The translations under genes were made by a program, and so were the position numbers. The notes beneath the pieces were generated by a model that ran no database searches, was not told the origin of the DNA, and saw nothing but the letters and a program-made list of their open reading frames with translations. A stretch of DNA of 64,000 nucleotides from Streptomyces sp. AJS327 (GTDB lineage: Bacteria; Actinomycetota; Actinomycetes; Streptomycetales; Streptomycetaceae), in the NCBI RefSeq assembly GCF_013450295.1, contig NZ_SKBR01000002.1, forward strand, positions 558,001-622,000, given 5' to 3'. This document shows, in pieces, positions 61,275-64,000 of the stretch. Position 1 is the first letter of the stretch; each line of letters begins with the position of its first letter.

Positions 61275-63305
61275 ATGAGGGTGGAACTGCCGCCGGGACC
61301 GGTGCACTTCGTCAACCGGGACGAGGAGCGGGAGACGGCCCTGCGCGCGGTGCGCGACTGGCGGGACGACGCGCGGCCCCCGGTGCTCCGGCTGGACGGC
61401 CCCGCCGGCATGGGCAAGACCGAGCTGGCCCGGCTGCTCGCCCGGGCACTGCGCGACCGCCACCCGGACGGCGTGCTCTCCGTCGACCTCGACGACTTCC
61501 GCTTCGACGAGGTGCTGGACCCCGGGGACGTGCTCGCACGGTTCCTGGAATCCCTCGGCGTGGAGCCGCAGTTGGTGGCCACGGGCTTCCCGGCGCGCTG
61601 CCGTCAGTACTGGGACCTGACCTCCCGCACCCGGCTCACCGTCCTCGTGGACAACGCGCGGTACGCCTCGGAGGTGGTCCCGCTGCTCCCGGCGTCCGGC
61701 GGCAACCTGGTGATCGTCGCCAGCCACGGCCCGCTGCACGATCTGGCGGACGGCGCCGCCGTCGGCCTGACGCTGCCACCGCTGGACGAGACGGCCGCCA
61801 CCGAACTGCTCGGCCTCGTCGCGCGGGACCCCCGGCTGGCCGCCGACCCCGAGGCCACCCGCGCGCTGGTGGGCTCCTGCGCGGGACTGCCCGCCGCCCT
61901 GCACGTCGCCGGACGGCGGGTGCGCGCACACCGGTTGCGCCCGCTGTCCCGGCTGATCCCCAGCCTGCGGTGCGATCTGCGGGAGGCCGGGGCCGGACCC
62001 GACGTCGAAGGAGTGTGGGACGCCGTGTGTGACGAACTGCCGTACGCCGCCCGGCTGCTCTACCGGCTGCTACCGCACCACCCGGGGACGACGTTCACCC
62101 TGGAGTCGGCCACCGCGCTGCTCGGACGGGGCCCGTCGGAGGGCGAGGAGGCCCTGGAGGCCCTGGACGGCGCCGGGTTACTGGACCTGCGCGCGATGGA
62201 GACGGAGGACGGCCGGATGCGGCTGTGCGGGCCGATGCGCGCGCACGCCCTGCGCCGCTCCCGCCGCGAGGCCGCGGACGGGGAGGTGGCCGAGGCCCAG
62301 ACGCGGCTGCTGCGCTGGCTCGTCCGGCAGGCGCAGCGAGCCGACCTGTTCGCCGCCGGGCGGCGATTGACCGTCGCCGACCCCGTGGCCCCCCTGGCCG
62401 GAGCGCCGGACGCCCCACTGGCGGACCCGGAGCAGACGGACGACCCGGCGACGCGGACCGTGCGCGCCGAGGCCGCCGCGCGCTGGCTCACCGGCGAACG
62501 GCTCACCCTGTTCGCCGCGTTGCGGCTGGCCCACGAACGCGGGCTGGACGCCGAGGCGGTGGCGCTCTCCGAACCGCTGTGGACGTACGCCCTGGACCAT
62601 CCGCACCAGTCCGACGTGGTCGGCGCGCTGCGCCTCGCCGTCTCCTCCGCCGTCCGGCACGGGGCGAGGGCGACGTGGCTGGTGCGGACCCGGCTCCAAC
62701 TCGCCCGCCCCCTGTGGGAGTCGGACCGGCTGTCCGAGGCTGGAAGCGAACTCGACGCCGCCGAGGCGGCGTTGGGACTCCTCGGCAACGACGACGATGA
62801 CCGGAAGCTGCGCGCCTCCGCGATCGAGTTCCGGGGCGTGTACGACGCGGCGCGGGGTGACTGGCGCGCCGCCGCTGACGCCTTCGTCCGTGCCCGCGAG
62901 GCCCACCGGGAGATCCCCAACCGCTACGGGGTCATGTTGATGACCTACCGGCTGGGCGAGGCCCACCTGGAACTGGACGAACTCGACGCGGCACACGAAC
63001 TGTTGGCCGAGGCGCACGCAGAGGCGGAAGCCCTGGGCCGGGCGCGGATGACCGGGCGTACCGGGTTCGCGCTCGCCGGTGTCCTGCGGCGACTCGGGCG
63101 TACCGCCGAGGCCCGGCCGCTGTACGAGCGGTCGCTGCGCGCCGCCCGTCAGCGGGGTTCGGACTTCGACCAGGCACGCGTCCACGACGCGCTGGCCGAA
63201 CTGGCCGCGGACGAGGGGCGGGACGCCGAGGCCGCGGAGAACCGCGCCGCGTCCCACGACATCCGGCGGCGCAACGGCCTCGCCCCGGACGGGAGTTCCA
63301 CGTAG
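61275..63305 (+). CDS. NB-ARC-type ATPase with TPR repeats (STAND-like regulator)
   Basis: 676-residue STAND-class protein. The N-terminal NTPase has P-loop GPAGMGKT (42-49), a Walker B-like LTVLVDNARYA and a GLPAAL motif (GSCAGLPAALHVAGRRV). From about residue 400 come tetratricopeptide repeats (RGVYDAARGDWRAAADAFVR, YRLGEAHLELDELDAAHELL, GRTAEARPLYERSLRAA). It resembles the C-terminal two thirds of AfsR-like regulators but lacks their SARP/HTH DNA-binding domain. Leucine 302 is encoded by TTA (62178-62180), so bldA dependence is expected. The ATG at 61275 follows GGGAGGGAACGG. No helper gene adjoins it. Confidence 0.9.
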   Translation: MRVELPPGPVHFVNRDEERETALRAVRDWRDDARPPVLRLDGPAGMGKTELARLLARALRDRHPDGVLSVDLDDFRFDEVLDPGDVLARFLESLGVEPQLVATGFPARCRQYWDLTSRTRLTVLVDNARYASEVVPLLPASGGNLVIVASHGPLHDLADGAAVGLTLPPLDETAATELLGLVARDPRLAADPEATRALVGSCAGLPAALHVAGRRVRAHRLRPLSRLIPSLRCDLREAGAGPDVEGVWDAVCDELPYAARLLYRLLPHHPGTTFTLESATALLGRGPSEGEEALEALDGAGLLDLRAMETEDGRMRLCGPMRAHALRRSRREAADGEVAEAQTRLLRWLVRQAQRADLFAAGRRLTVADPVAPLAGAPDAPLADPEQTDDPATRTVRAEAAARWLTGERLTLFAALRLAHERGLDAEAVALSEPLWTYALDHPHQSDVVGALRLAVSSAVRHGARATWLVRTRLQLARPLWESDRLSEAGSELDAAEAALGLLGNDDDDRKLRASAIEFRGVYDAARGDWRAAADAFVRAREAHREIPNRYGVMLMTYRLGEAHLELDELDAAHELLAEAHAEAEALGRARMTGRTGFALAGVLRRLGRTAEARPLYERSLRAARQRGSDFDQARVHDALAELAADEGRDAEAAENRAASHDIRRRNGLAPDGSST

Positions 63306-63486
63306 ACGCCGGGCGCGGACCCGGGCGGGACGAACACGGCCCCGCCCCTGCCCTGGCACCCGGCGGGCGCGCCCCGGCCGAACGCCGTCCGGGCCAACGC
63401 CCGTTGGGACACCGGCGTGGCCCCGGCGGCTCCGTCCCCGTTCCCGCACCCGCGAGGCGCCGGGGCCACCAGCCGTCCAGGCGAGG

Positions 63487-64000
63487 TCAGCCGCTGTGCG
63501 GCGAGGGGCACTCGCTCGGGTCCTCCGGCCCGGCGCCGACCGGGCGGAGCACGAGCCGGTATGCCCGTTCCCCGAGGTGACACTCCAGCCGGACCGGGGC
63601 CGTAGGCGTCGCCCCGTGGGCGACCAGCCAGGCGTGCGCCGCCGACGCGGCGGCGGCCGGATCGGCGCGCGCGGTGCGTCCCCCCTCCCGCCGGGGCTCG
63701 GCGCGCACCACGTACGGACGGGGATGGCCACGGACCCGCAGCAGACAGTGGCCCGAGGGCAGGATCGCCGCCGCGGTACGGCACCCCGGACAGGCGGCGA
63801 GCGCGTGCTCCGTCCAGCCCTCCGGAGTCCAGGCCAACTCGGCCCGCGACACAGAGGAGTTGACTGGCCGCAGGAACAGCAGCCCGGCTGAGCGGGTGAG
63901 CGGCTCACTCGCCGCGCCGTACTCCACGGCCAGATGGTGCCCGGGCGTGTCACCGAGGGCGCGCCGCGCGAGCCGGACACCGTCCGGGGCGACCTCGGCG
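63487..64000 (-). CDS. Unknown protein, C-terminal part (cut by window edge)
   Basis: Minus-strand frame open from the window end to a TGA at 63487, at least 171 codons. The visible part reads APDGVRLARRALGDTPGHHL (and onward AVEYGAASEPLTRSAGLLFL), then a CxxC pair (ACPGCRTAAA) and a hydrophilic end with DPSECPSPHSG. The frame continues past base 64000 without a start that suits the similarity, so the gene is incomplete. I do not recognise a domain; the CxxC and His residues could bind a metal. It is convergent with the NB-ARC gene. Confidence 0.6.
   Translation of the reverse strand, partial: AEVAPDGVRLARRALGDTPGHHLAVEYGAASEPLTRSAGLLFLRPVNSSVSRAELAWTPEGWTEHALAACPGCRTAAAILPSGHCLLRVRGHPRPYVVRAEPRREGGRTARADPAAAASAAHAWLVAHGATPTAPVRLECHLGERAYRLVLRPVGAGPEDPSECPSPHSG

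Overview
The window is a contiguous stretch of a high-GC actinomycete chromosome, almost certainly Streptomyces. Third codon positions are overwhelmingly G/C, GTG starts are common, and rare TTA codons occur in regulatable genes. Family content also fits: CabC-like EF-hand protein, Spo0M, streptogrisin-type protease, HelR with a rifamycin-associated element. No rRNA, tRNA, CRISPR array, insertion sequence or prophage was seen. The gene at each window edge is cut.

Region 1 (1-5.3 kb) is central carbon metabolism. A minus-strand pta-ackA-pyk run is divergent from pfkA. Region 2 (5.5-8.9 kb) is a carbohydrate ABC importer split over two strands: lipoprotein receptor and MalF-type permease rightward, MalG-type permease leftward, with a LacI-type palindrome between them and a TTA codon at residue 7 of the receptor. 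Region 3 (9-16.5 kb) holds an NAD-dependent epimerase-like protein, a CitA/CitB-type two-component system divergent from dctA, and an orphan treS with a frameshifted remnant of the glgE 3' end in front of it.

Region 4 (16.8-27.1 kb) has an M4 metalloprotease, an ECF41/SigJ sigma factor, a drug-type ABC exporter, an NDH-2-like flavoprotein, and a heterodimeric ABC exporter pair whose altered motifs fall in one nucleotide site. Region 5 (27.4-49.9 kb) is rich in secreted and envelope proteins: SH3b protein, two L,D-transpeptidases, S1 protease, PE-PPE/cutinase-type hydrolase, C39-like protein and a peptidoglycan-binding lysozyme-like protein. Among them are an enoyl-CoA hydratase, EF-hand, FhuF-like, SUFU-domain, LysR, SDR/CMD, ferritin-like, Spo0M, DUF2071, thioesterase and ArsR-type proteins.

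Region 6 (50.0-58.1 kb) is a candidate catabolic island: FCD-GntR regulator, glutaryl-CoA-dehydrogenase-like enzyme, CaiB-type CoA-transferase, DUF4387 + AtuA pair, UTRA-GntR regulator, and a TRAP-type large permease with a tiny membrane partner and no receptor. The AtuA and TRAP promoters share a 24-bp site, which suggests one regulon. The simplest reading is uptake, CoA activation and oxidation of an unknown (di)carboxylic acid. Region 7 (58.1-64 kb) carries helR behind a perfect 19-bp rifamycin-associated element, a TTA-containing NB-ARC/TPR protein, and an incomplete unknown gene. Many convergent gene pairs are separated by strong perfect hairpins, listed individually.
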